Positions 24,352 through 34,000 of a DNA stretch of 64,000 nucleotides are shown in pieces. Numbering within the stretch: position 1 is the stretch's first letter; every line of letters begins with the position of its first letter. Both the position numbers and the translations under genes were made by a program. The stretch is from Granulicella mallensis MP5ACTX8. Lineage in GTDB: Bacteria; Acidobacteriota; Terriglobia; Terriglobales; Acidobacteriaceae. A model generated the notes under the pieces. The model was not told the origin of the DNA. It worked only from the letters and a program-made list of their open reading frames with translations, and did no database searches. The DNA is taken from assembly GCF_000178955.2 (NCBI RefSeq), contig NC_016631.1, forward strand, positions 2,790,001 to 2,854,000, in the 5' to 3' direction.

Positions 24352-27300
24352 TTACCTGGCGAGTGTGATGGCCAGGAGGCCGAGTACAACGCCGAAGAGT
24401 TCGCACTTTAGTTCCAGTTCTGAGAGGTCGCGATGCTCGTCTAGTTCAATCCGCAAGACATTCGCGGAGCCGCCCTCGATAGTCTTGCCGTGGCCTTTGA
24501 GGGTGGCGCGGTCCAGCAGTCGCACGGCTCCTGTTTGCAGGTCTACGCGTATCGGGAGCGGTGGCTCCGGTGCGCCAATGGGTTCGAGACGGAAGACGTA
24601 GTCGTCGACGAGAAAGTCCTGTTCTACAGGCCACCAGTTTTCCGGAGAGCTTAGAACCAGTTCGGTAGCTGGACCGCCATCCGCATAGTGGACCTGTAAC
24701 CTGCCAAGCCTTGAACGGGTGGCCTGCGGAAAGGTTGTGCAGGTGAACAGGAGATAGATGGCCTTCGCTCGCCCTGTAAGTTTTACGCGTGCTGTGCTCT
24801 GATCGCCTTGCCACTGGGAGAGGAAACAGCAGTTGGGGGAGCTGGCGTTCTGTGGGGTTGAGAAGACGAGGCCATTTAGGATGGGCAGCTTACCTGCAGC
24901 GGCGCGGAGCCCTGCATCGTTGAGGGTGGCCTTCTTGTCGAAGTTGGCCCATCCTCCGAGGAGTTTCTCTGGGAGATCGAGCGAGCAGAGCCCAGACTTT
25001 GGCGCTGTGTATCCGCGTTTGAAGATATCTCGCACCTGGCCGTGCAGAATGTTCTGCAGATCTACTGTCTCGAAATGCTCTCCGGCTTTTGGAGCCATGC
25101 TGGGGTTGAGTGCGGTATTACTCAACACGTTGATCTCCAGGGGGAGCCAGTACCGGCAGGCTCCGTGTTCGACTCGCGTGAAGAAGGTATGTCCCCCGAG
25201 GCGATGGGCTTTGCCGTCGCGGAGGCAGCCTTGGGGATCGTCTAGTTGGGTAAGAGGAATTGTCTTCGGCCAGGGGATGGTTTCGCTGAGGTTGCAGACA
25301 ATCGGATGTGCCGGTGCGAGGAGGGGAGGCTTTCCGTGCCACTTCAACTCGATCTTCCAGCTCTTCGCTGCACTCAGTGGACCTAGTACGAGTTGTGGAG
25401 AGCCTACGGCGTCGCTATCGAATACGGCTGTTGCAGGATGCCCATTTACACGAACGATGGGTAGCTCCATCGTGCGAGCTTGTAGATGGAGCGTCAACGT
25501 TACTGGCTTTGCGAATCGCGACGTGATGATCCAGACTTCTGCCAGGTCCTCGTGTGTGTAGGTGAGATCGAGTTCGGGATGGTGGAGGCTGGCATGATTC
25601 CACTCTGGGGGAAGTTGTGGACGAAGCTTCAACCTGCTCGACGATAGATCGGGAAGGATGCCCCACAGGCCTTCGACGATGGTTCGCGAGGCGCAGCCGA
25701 TGGGATCTCCGAAGTCTCGCTGCGACTCCTGACGATGAGGATCGAGTTGCAGCGACATGGGGAAGTTGCCGGGACAGAGTCCTCTGTATCCTGCGTCGAT
25801 CAGGCAGCCGCGAAGCAGGCCGTAGCCCTGCTCGGCCATTCCGGCTTGAAAGAGAGCGAGTGCGGTGTGCAGGTTTTCACCGAGGGCGAGCAAGGTTAGC
25901 GACCACTCGTAGGGCATCCAGTCGGAGCATGCGATCTGCCAACCGCCTTCGGGAACATCAGGGCCTGTGACGGGGACTTTACGCACGGCGCGAAGGCGTT
26001 CGGTGGCCATCTGCCAGGCTTCTTTCGGAGTTGTGATTTCGCTGTCGATGGCGTGATACAGCGTCCACATCGCGGGGCTTTCGCTGAGGGTTTGCTCGCC
26101 CAGCCAATCCTTGCTTTCGGCGAAGGCTCCGCGTTCGGGCATCCACAAGAGCTGGCGCATCGCCGACAAGATTGCGTTCGCTTCTGCGCGATAGGCTGCG
26201 GGGTCTTCGCCGATCATCTCGGCGACAGAAGCCATTCCTTGATTGAGGAAGACGTTGTAGGCGGAGGAGTGAGTCGCGCCACCGCCGTTGTATTGCAGGT
26301 TGTCGCTGGCCCAGATTGCGGCATAGGCCTCGTAGAGCGGCAGAGGATCTTTCGCAGAGCCGAAGTTGCGGCGGAAGAGCCGTCTCTCCCATGCCGCATG
26401 ACGCACCAGGGCAGGCCACGTCTCGCGAGCGAAGGCTGCATCGCCCGTCCAGCGAAGATGACGGAGCAGGGCGTCGAAGAAGACGAGGTTCATGTCGTAG
26501 TGGTTGTGCGAGAGATCGCCGTTGGAGTGCAGCAGGTTCTCTGTTCTTGTTCCGGCTGAGCCTGCATCGGGCGCGCCTGTTGCAGGTGCGATTCCGGCAA
26601 AGCCTTGTGGTGTCGGAAGGCCTCCTGATCCGTTCGTGATTGCCGACACATTTTGCCGGGCGATCCAGCGGCGAAGATGGCGCTGCATCCGGTCGTGGCG
26701 TCCTGTCACGTCAAGCGCGTAAGGGCCGCGCCATCCGGCGAGCGGCATTCGCCAGGCGACGGCTCCGTGCATCAGGCAGCCGAGAGCTTCATCCCAGATG
26801 GCGTCGGTGGCGATGTTCAGTGCGCCGGCCATTCCATTCAACCAAGGGTCTGGGGTGCTCCAGGTCAGGGCTCCAGCAGTGCGAGCCAGGTCCGCTCGCC
26901 GGTGTGCGAAGTCATCGAGTGGCGGCGATGGGAGGCTGGGTTGGGTCGCACCTTCGAGAACGTTGAGGCGCAGTTGGATAGCGCTTCCATTCAGGGCGAC
27001 ACACCCGGTCAGAGCGGGGAACTCGAGCTTCACTGTCTCAGCACCGCTGCTCCAGAGGGCGCTCCAGCCATGGTTCCAGAGAGTGCCATCGCCGATACGC
27101 ATCTCCGAGGCTTCGGGTGCCTGAAGCTGGATGCGTATCTTGCGCGCGGTTACTTCCGCTTCGGTGCCACGCACAGACCAGAGGTTGTCGCGACACTCTT
27201 CCGGCCGGACCTGGAAGAAGCGGCTGACGGGTTCTACTTCGCAGCCGATATCGCCGTTGCGTTTTCCCTTGCGGCCGCTGACTCCGGCGAAGGCCCAAGT

Positions 27301-27855
27301 GAGTGCGATACCGGAAGGGAGATTCGCTCCGGAGACCTCCACCCAGAGACCTGCGCCGACAGTGAGTACCTCAACGCGCAGCACGGCTTGATTTCCGAGT
27401 AGCGCGTCGCGGATCTCATAGAGCAGGCGGCCCTCTATGTATCGCATGGTTACGGATGAGGCCTGAAACAGCCAACGGTCTGCACCGTCCATGCCTGAGA
27501 CTCCAAGTCTCAGGTTGCCGCCGTGACCCGGCAGGTAGAGAGAGAACTCGGGCAGGTCTCCACCGTCGACGCGAAAGGGAATGTTGGGCCCATAGAGAGG
27601 GCGATTGAAGAACTCTGTTCCGTTATGGATGGCGAAGGCGCCGTCCATAACGTTGTAGCGCAGGGGACGAGCCACGTTCGACTCAAGCAGTGGGGTGACG
27701 CTGCCGGAGGTGATCTCAGGCGAGCTTGCCTGAGACCGCGGCGGCGGCAAGGCCTGGCCCAGCGCTTGCCGCCATGCGGGAACGAGGGACGACGAAGCGC
27801 CGACAGCTGTCGCTGCCGCCAGGAATCTACGCCGAGTCCAGAACCCTTCGTGCAT
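24352..27855 (-). CDS. Very large Tat-exported protein, DUF4450-like (alpha/alpha)6 glycosidase-type
   Basis: This 1167-residue protein has a Tat signal (RRRFLAAATAVGASSSL). The N-terminal half looks like a beta-sandwich domain. The middle (about 330-720) has the Trp/Tyr/Gly-rich helical repeats of an (alpha/alpha)6 barrel (SHNHYDMNLVFFDALLRHLRWTG, YNGGGATHSSAYNVFLNQGM, WMPYEWSLTLLALG). The last third again reads as beta-rich. Overall it resembles DUF4450-domain proteins found near rhamnosidases, but I am not certain of that name and no catalytic pair can be assigned. GGAGAACGA precedes the start, 14 bp after the oligogalacturonate lyase B stop. Context implies a role in pectin side-chain breakdown. 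Confidence 0.7.
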   Translation of the reverse strand: MHEGFWTRRRFLAAATAVGASSSLVPAWRQALGQALPPPRSQASSPEITSGSVTPLLESNVARPLRYNVMDGAFAIHNGTEFFNRPLYGPNIPFRVDGGDLPEFSLYLPGHGGNLRLGVSGMDGADRWLFQASSVTMRYIEGRLLYEIRDALLGNQAVLRVEVLTVGAGLWVEVSGANLPSGIALTWAFAGVSGRKGKRNGDIGCEVEPVSRFFQVRPEECRDNLWSVRGTEAEVTARKIRIQLQAPEASEMRIGDGTLWNHGWSALWSSGAETVKLEFPALTGCVALNGSAIQLRLNVLEGATQPSLPSPPLDDFAHRRADLARTAGALTWSTPDPWLNGMAGALNIATDAIWDEALGCLMHGAVAWRMPLAGWRGPYALDVTGRHDRMQRHLRRWIARQNVSAITNGSGGLPTPQGFAGIAPATGAPDAGSAGTRTENLLHSNGDLSHNHYDMNLVFFDALLRHLRWTGDAAFARETWPALVRHAAWERRLFRRNFGSAKDPLPLYEAYAAIWASDNLQYNGGGATHSSAYNVFLNQGMASVAEMIGEDPAAYRAEANAILSAMRQLLWMPERGAFAESKDWLGEQTLSESPAMWTLYHAIDSEITTPKEAWQMATERLRAVRKVPVTGPDVPEGGWQIACSDWMPYEWSLTLLALGENLHTALALFQAGMAEQGYGLLRGCLIDAGYRGLCPGNFPMSLQLDPHRQESQRDFGDPIGCASRTIVEGLWGILPDLSSSRLKLRPQLPPEWNHASLHHPELDLTYTHEDLAEVWIITSRFAKPVTLTLHLQARTMELPIVRVNGHPATAVFDSDAVGSPQLVLGPLSAAKSWKIELKWHGKPPLLAPAHPIVCNLSETIPWPKTIPLTQLDDPQGCLRDGKAHRLGGHTFFTRVEHGACRYWLPLEINVLSNTALNPSMAPKAGEHFETVDLQNILHGQVRDIFKRGYTAPKSGLCSLDLPEKLLGGWANFDKKATLNDAGLRAAAGKLPILNGLVFSTPQNASSPNCCFLSQWQGDQSTARVKLTGRAKAIYLLFTCTTFPQATRSRLGRLQVHYADGGPATELVLSSPENWWPVEQDFLVDDYVFRLEPIGAPEPPLPIRVDLQTGAVRLLDRATLKGHGKTIEGGSANVLRIELDEHRDLSELELKCELFGVVLGLLAITLAR

Positions 27856-27869
27856 TCGTTCTCCAGGTC

Positions 27870-29279
27870 TTACTTTCCGCTGGGAGGGGCTTCGGGCTTG
27901 AACTTGCGTCCTAGCTCCGTCGTCGATTGAATGTCTGCTGCCGGAGGATTGACGGCCTTCTGCACCTCTACGCCGAAGACGTAGCTGGGGCCGAAGATGT
28001 TGCTGGTGAAGATGACGAGTGATTTGTCCGGAGAGAATCGCACGTTCGGCTCCTCGCGATAGTTATGGTGCGCCATGTTGACGAGATGCTCGGAGTGGAA
28101 GACGCCGGGATGAAAGAAGTCCGGTCCGGAGAGTGCGCCATCGCTTATCTTGAGCAGCTCCGGATGGAAGAGCTCGATCCATTCGTCATCGGGAGCCTTG
28201 GCTACGTGACCGGGATCGCCGCCATCGCCGGTGAAGAGGTCGAGGTCTTTGGTCAGGTTGAAGTGGATGGACCAGTCGTTGCGCGGCATGTTGTAGGCCG
28301 TGCGTTCGTGCGTCTTGAGGTTATAGCCGGCGAGATAGAAGACCTCTCCGCGGGGATACTGCCAGTCGTACCAGATGGTCTCGCCATCGAGGCCCCAGAA
28401 CTCGTGGCCGGCGATCTCCATCAGCATGGTGCGCTTGTGGATGAGCGTGTTCTGGGTGCCGTCGGTGTGGATCATCCAGATGCGGTCGACTTTCTCCCAG
28501 GCTCCTTCATGGCAGTACATCAGGAGCTCAGGATCGGTGGGAGAGAACAGCAGGTGATTGACCCAGTCGGTCGAGTGCAGGAGCGTCTTCATGGTGCCCG
28601 GCTTTTCTCCGTTGGGTCCGGGCTCGAGTCGCACGGTGAAGAGAACCAGCGGAAGCCGTGCGGCAAGGCGAAGCCGCATCATCTCGCCTTTGTTAGTGGG
28701 TTGATAGTGCGGGCCCTGAGTCGCAGGGGTGTCTGTTTTTCCTGGCTTGGGAGGAGCGTTCGAGCCGTACTCTTTGCCGGTGGCATCGCCTTCAATGTAG
28801 GTGCCTGCGGCGAGTGTCTCGTCGGCGTTGACGGTGGAGATGCTGGTATGTGGCGGCAGGTCGGTGAGCTTGCGGATGTCGCCGGTGTTCGTGTCGATCT
28901 TGTAGACGGTGGTGATGCTCTTATCAGGGCTGGAGACGGTGTAGAAGAGACTGTTTGTTTTGTGGCCTACAACAACCGGATGGGGAGTTCCGGCTGCTCT
29001 TGAATCGCCGCCAGGATTGGGCAGCAGCAGGTGGGGCTTGCGTGTGCTGAGGTCGAGGACGTGAACGCCGTCGGGGGCGGTGTAGATCATCTGTTTGGAG
29101 TCAGGCGTGTAGGCGTTGACGTTGAAGTAAAAACCGCCGGAGTTGGGTTCGTCGCTTAGCCTCCAGATGCGGTGGCCGGTGTCTTTGTCTACCCAGGAAC
29201 GTGGAGGGGATTGCGCTAGCGAGAGGAGTGGCGATAAAACGAGTCCGCCGATAGCCAGGGATTGGAAGAGAGACTTCAT
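27870..29279 (-). CDS. Oligogalacturonate lyase-family protein B (PL22-like), exported
   Basis: This paralogue of the 13147-14469 gene has about 469 residues. It has a signal peptide (LLSLAQ) and then SWVDKDTGHRIWRLSDEPNSGG and beta-propeller blades. The histidine segments MYCHEGAW, AGHEFWG and NMAHHNY correspond one-to-one with the paralogue. The start at 29279 follows AAGGAG; an upstream ATG in frame is not needed. It has extra inserts (a TATQGPHYQP-type loop and a C-terminal extension ending APPSGK) absent from copy A. It is first gene of an apparent operon with the DUF4450-like and GH28 a genes. Confidence 0.83.
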   Translation of the reverse strand: MKSLFQSLAIGGLVLSPLLSLAQSPPRSWVDKDTGHRIWRLSDEPNSGGFYFNVNAYTPDSKQMIYTAPDGVHVLDLSTRKPHLLLPNPGGDSRAAGTPHPVVVGHKTNSLFYTVSSPDKSITTVYKIDTNTGDIRKLTDLPPHTSISTVNADETLAAGTYIEGDATGKEYGSNAPPKPGKTDTPATQGPHYQPTNKGEMMRLRLAARLPLVLFTVRLEPGPNGEKPGTMKTLLHSTDWVNHLLFSPTDPELLMYCHEGAWEKVDRIWMIHTDGTQNTLIHKRTMLMEIAGHEFWGLDGETIWYDWQYPRGEVFYLAGYNLKTHERTAYNMPRNDWSIHFNLTKDLDLFTGDGGDPGHVAKAPDDEWIELFHPELLKISDGALSGPDFFHPGVFHSEHLVNMAHHNYREEPNVRFSPDKSLVIFTSNIFGPSYVFGVEVQKAVNPPAADIQSTTELGRKFKPEAPPSGK

Positions 29280-29400
29280 GAGATGTTCTCCTTGGGGTGA
29301 GCGAAGAGCGAGGCTGTGGGCGGCGCTTTCGCTGTTTCGATAATGTGTCTTGAGGGCCAACCGCTCGTGTGATGTGGCTCTCTTCTACTTCTCCCATGCC

Positions 29401-29549
29401 TTGTCATCTCGACCGGAGGTCGCGCTTTTGCGGACGGAGTGGAGAGACCTGTAGTTTGCTCGTGCAAGCACTATCGCAAGTACCAACACACTGCAGGTCT
29501 CTCCACTGCGCATGACGATAAAGCCATCATGCTCCGGTCGAGATGACAA
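29401..29549. repeat. Inverted-repeat element with nested arms
   Basis: The outer arms TTGTCATCTCGACCGGAG (29401-29418) and its exact complement (29532-29549) are 18 bp. Inner arms 29438-29454 and 29491-29507 (AGTGGAGAGACCTG.AG) match at 16 of 17 positions. The element fills most of the 300-bp gap between GH28 b and lyase B, so any promoter of the lyase operon must lie at 29280-29400. Confidence 0.85.
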
Positions 29550-29580
29550 TTCTCGGGTAGTTCATAACGCTGACCATGCT

Positions 29581-30966
29581 TTAGTTGAGACCTGTTACAT
29601 CGTGGCTGTCGGTGACAGTTACCTTGCTGCCATCGGCGGTGGTGAGAGCGATATCTGAGAAGTTCCAGTTGGCTGCATTCACGATATGTCCGGCTGTCTG
29701 GGTTTGCAGGGCGAGGTGATCGAGCTTGAAGCGTTCGAGTGGGGCCTTCGGATGGCCGTCTACCTCGAAGGCGGTCTTTGCGGTGCCCGCGATGTTCCAG
29801 ATGTGAACGTCATGGAAGTGGGCGATGCCTTTGTCTTCCGGGACTGGGGTGCCCAGGACCTTCCAGTAGCTGGGATAGTCTTTGATCTCCGGCGGGATCG
29901 TGGCATAGCTATAGGCCGGGTTCCAGTTCATGATGACGCGGATGGCCACGGCGACATCCTTCAGATCCATATCGTGAATGCGGATGTCCTCTGCCCAGCC
30001 GCCACGCGTGTGCGCCGACTTGAAGAGGATGCCAACCGGCACCGGCTTGAGGACCGTGATGCCGTAGGCTTCGACGTTGCGGAAGCCGCCTGAGGTCTCG
30101 CTGCCGAAGGTCACTCCGGCGGCTCCGGCGCGGACGACCGAGTCTTTCAGCACGACATCTTCGGTGGGGCGGTTGACGCGCAATCCGTCGGAGTCGCGGC
30201 CTGCCTTCAAGCAGAGCGCGTCGTCGTTGACGGAGATGTCGGCGTGCTGCACCAGAATCTTTTTGGAGGAGTCGATGTCGATGCCGTCGGTGCTGGGCCC
30301 TTTGCCGTCTTCGTTGTTGCGGATGGTCACTCCGTCTACTTCGATATCGTGCGAGTAGCAGATATGCACGGTCCAGAAGCCTGACCGTTTGAGCATCAGG
30401 CCGCTCAGCTTGATGTGGTCGGAGTTGAAGATCTGGACGAGGCGCGGCCGCTTGGCGTCGTAGTCCGCAGCCCAGCGCAGGCCCTTGGGATCGTAGTCAC
30501 TGCGCAGGGTGCGATAGCTGTCCCAGAAGATCTTGCCGTCACCGTCGATGGTTCCGCCCCCGGTGATGGCAGCGTTTTTTTGCTCGTACACGTTGACGAG
30601 AGCGGCGGGCCAGGTCATTTCAATGCCGGCGACGCGTGTTGGCATCAGGGGATAGTCGGTAATCTTCTGCGAGCCGCGAATGGTGGCATCTTTTTCGATC
30701 TGGAGAGTTACACCGCTCTTTACGAAGATCGATCCACACAGATAGGTGCCCGCCGGCACGATGACGGTGCCTCCGGAATGCGACGCGGCATCGATGGCGC
30801 GCTGAATCGCTGGGGAGTCGAGGGTTGTGCCATCGCCCTTGGCTCCGAAGTCGGACACTTTGAAGATCTTTGCCGCAGGAGCGGCAAAGGCTCCAGCCTC
30901 GAAGAGGGGAGCGATCAGCAACAGGCATAGAGCGATGCGCAGGAAGGAGGGCCGAACTAGATTCAT
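29581..30966 (-). CDS. GH28-family polygalacturonase-like hydrolase b, exported
   Basis: This 461-residue protein has a signal peptide ending around AFAAP, then the GH28 beta-helix start KVSDFGAKGDG. Catalytic segments are STDGIDID (225-232) and VNDDALCLKAGRD (246-258), with GSETSGG (288-294) where GHG is more usual. The family pattern of three aspartates is present (DG, DD), though the first DD glycine is replaced by Asn. The length and the long loops (RPRLVQIFNSD) suit exo-polygalacturonase or rhamnogalacturonan hydrolase activity. CGGAGATGAA precedes the ATG. It follows TonB receptor 2 on the same strand, 99 bp away. Confidence 0.88.
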   Translation of the reverse strand: MNLVRPSFLRIALCLLLIAPLFEAGAFAAPAAKIFKVSDFGAKGDGTTLDSPAIQRAIDAASHSGGTVIVPAGTYLCGSIFVKSGVTLQIEKDATIRGSQKITDYPLMPTRVAGIEMTWPAALVNVYEQKNAAITGGGTIDGDGKIFWDSYRTLRSDYDPKGLRWAADYDAKRPRLVQIFNSDHIKLSGLMLKRSGFWTVHICYSHDIEVDGVTIRNNEDGKGPSTDGIDIDSSKKILVQHADISVNDDALCLKAGRDSDGLRVNRPTEDVVLKDSVVRAGAAGVTFGSETSGGFRNVEAYGITVLKPVPVGILFKSAHTRGGWAEDIRIHDMDLKDVAVAIRVIMNWNPAYSYATIPPEIKDYPSYWKVLGTPVPEDKGIAHFHDVHIWNIAGTAKTAFEVDGHPKAPLERFKLDHLALQTQTAGHIVNAANWNFSDIALTTADGSKVTVTDSHDVTGLN

Positions 30967-31002
30967 TTCATCTCCGGGGGCGAGAGGAGGAGGATAAGGA
31001 TG

Positions 31003-31041
31003 AACCGATGGATCGCAGAGCGACTCTGCGATCCATCGGTT
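31003..31041 (-). terminator. Strong hairpin after TonB receptor 2
   Basis: AACCGATGGATCGCAGAG (31003-31020) and its exact complement (31024-31041) form an 18-bp stem with a 3-nt CGA loop. It lies between receptor 2 and GH28 b. No clear T-run follows, so it could reduce read-through or protect mRNA 3' ends. Confidence 0.75.
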
Positions 31042-31065
31042 ATCCCATGTACGTTCGTTAGCAAA

Positions 31066-34000
31066 CTAGAACTCGAAGCGGCCTGCGAACTGCCAGTCAC
31101 GATTGCCGCTTCCGTTGTTGGTGGTGCCAAAGGCAGAGCTGTTGGTGTCCGTAGACGCGTATCCAAAAGTTACTTTGTTCGTTACGTCGAAGCAATCAGC
31201 CTGGAAGGTGAACTTGTACGTTCCGACGATGGGAAACGACTTCCGCAGGCTTGCATTCCAAGCATAGGTTCCTGGGGACCAGAGATCGGCAGGAGCACGA
31301 CTCGGCACATTGCCGATGAGGTAGTTACCCGTGCTTCCTCCCGTATGCATGAATGCGCCTGTCGGTAGTTTGGACAGAGAGGTCCCCAGGGTTGAGCCAT
31401 TGATGTAGACAGGCGATACGCCTCCTGCGACATAGTGACTGCCCAGGCTTCCGTTCTGGCGTGCCGAGCCCGAGAAGTTGGGGTTCCAGTCGGGATAGCA
31501 GGTTCCCTGACCCAGCACCGACAGGCACGAGCTATCTGTTACCGATACCGGTGCGCCGGAGCTGTACTGATAGGTCGAGGAGAGCTGCCAATCGTTCACG
31601 ATCGGTCGGGTGAGGAAGTTGCCGCCGCTATACCTGCGCCCTTTGCCGAAAGGTAACTCCCAGACGCCATAAAGCGTGAGCTGCTGCTTGTTCGCATTGC
31701 TCTGCCAGGTGTTATCGAGGCTGTGTTCTTTCGCTGTGGTTGTCAGGCCGGAGATCAGGCCTGCTGGGATATCGTAACCGCTGCGAGAGTCGTCCGCGTC
31801 TCCTGTGGCGATGGCATAGGTGTAGTTCAGGGTGAATGTGATTCCATTCCATGTTCTCTGGTTGAGAGTCAACTGTAGAGAGTGGTAAGCCGTATTGGCT
31901 GCATCAGCCCAGACGTCCGAGATGCTCGAGTATTGAGGGAAAGGACGCAGTGCCTGTGAGATTGTTGCCTTGCTGCCTGCAAATGTTGCGTAGGGAAGAC
32001 GGAAGCCCGGGAGAATCTTCTGCGCGGCAGCGACGTTCGCGGCGTTGGCAGGCTGGGCGAGCAGGGGACCGAGGCCGTTTGCCCCTCCCAGGAGATATTT
32101 GGGATCTAATGCGTCCGTCCAGTAGCCGCGGGGCGCACCGGGAACGAAGTGTCCAAGGCTGCCGACATAGTTCACGCTAAGTGTTGTCCTGTTGGCAACG
32201 GAACGTTGCACGCCGATATTGATGTTTTGGAAATAAGGAACCCGGCGACCGAGATAAGGATCTCCGTAACCGATGGTTGAGCCTTGAATGATATTTCCGT
32301 TCGCATCCAACTGCGCGCTGGAGTTACCGCTCAACTGGGTGGGATCTGTGTTAGGTAATGTGGGGACGGCACCGGGGAAGGAGCCTGCTCCAAAGACGGT
32401 GGGGCCGACCCTGCTTGTATCTCCATCCCAGGAGAAGGCCGCTTCTCCGAGAGAGGTGCCGGAGAGTGTGTTGGTTCCTGAGAAGCCCTGCTGGCTGGGG
32501 CCAGTGCGGGCACCGGAGTTATGGCCACCCTCCGCGGCGTCGCGTGCGTACGAGATGCCGTAAGCCGCGCGGATGACGGTCTTCGGGTTGACAGAGTAGG
32601 CCACACCGATACGGGGAGCTATGTTCTTCCACCACATCTTGATGGGCGAAGAGCAGTTACAACTGTTCGCGCCATACCCGTAGTACTTGAGAATGCCGGG
32701 CGCGCCGCTGATGGGGTTTTTGACGGTGGGGTCAAAGTAGGCGGAACGGTTACGGACTTCTTTGAAGGGAGTCCAGAGATCCCAGCGGATGCCCATATTG
32801 ATCGTCAGGTTCTTTAGCGCTTTGTAGTCATCCTGAAAGTACGGTGCATAGGTTTTGTAGCGGGCACCTGACTCGGGGATAGCAGTAGTTTGCAGGCTCG
32901 AGCTATCTACAGCGCCGAGCAGGAAGCCAGCGTAGGCAACGCCTGTTGTTGAGGTGTCGAGTGTTCCTGCTGATTTATTTCCAGCCGGGAAATAGTTCGC
33001 GGTCTCCGTGCTATTGAAGCCATAAGTCATCGGGAAGCTATTGCTGTTATTCGGATACTTGTAATTGTCCTGTAGCCACTGGATCTGACCTCCGAAGGTC
33101 ATGGAGTGCTTGCCGCGGAGATATTGCATGTTGTCGAGCAGAATGTAGGTGTTGACGACTTCGTTGTTCGAGACCGAGCCGGAGATAGCATGCCAGTTGG
33201 TTGGATTATCGGTGCCTCCGGCGAAGGTGACAGCCGGGAAGGTATCGGCTGCCTCTCCAGCAGGGAGTCCCGACAGACCTGCGGCGGTAGCCGTATTCGG
33301 TGTGCCGAGAGTGGCATTGACGTCGGGTGCCGCAAGCCGGTTGAAGGCGTACTTGATCTGATTCACCAGGTGGGGAGTGATGGTGTAGCTATGCTCTACA
33401 TCGCCTGTGATGGAAAACTGAGAGACGTACTCGGCGGTGCCGTAGGGCAAGGGAAGCTTTGAGGTGTAGTCGGGGCCAATGGTCGAGTAGTTGCCGAGAA
33501 GAAGGATTCCGGAGAGCCGCTGCTTGTTGCTGATGTTGTAATCAACACGCTCGGCGCTCTTCCAGTAGATTGTTCCGCCCTTGATGGCTGACACGTAGTT
33601 GTTGACGAGTGCCGAGTTCGTTGGCGCAGGGAGGGCGGCGGCCAGTGCCTGAGAGATCGGAGAGATGCGGCTCGGATCGATCACGTTGGGTGTGGGGATG
33701 CCATTCTTCAAGCCCACGAACTGGTAGCGGCAAGGTACTCCACCGTTGGCTGCAGTGCAGGCTGCAGTTGTTGCGGGATCGTAGATGGGGTACGGATACT
33801 GTGAGAAATCGCCGGCTCTAGCCTGCATTGTCGGGACGGTTAGCTGCGTGGGGTTGGGGGTGCTCACGTATTTGAAGTGGTCATAGGTGCCGAAGGCGAA
33901 GAGTTTGTCCTTGATGATGGGACCGCCCAGGCTGCCGCCCACTTCCAGTTGGTGCTCGACGGGCTTTACAGGTTGCTTGGTGATGACGTTGACGTTAGCG

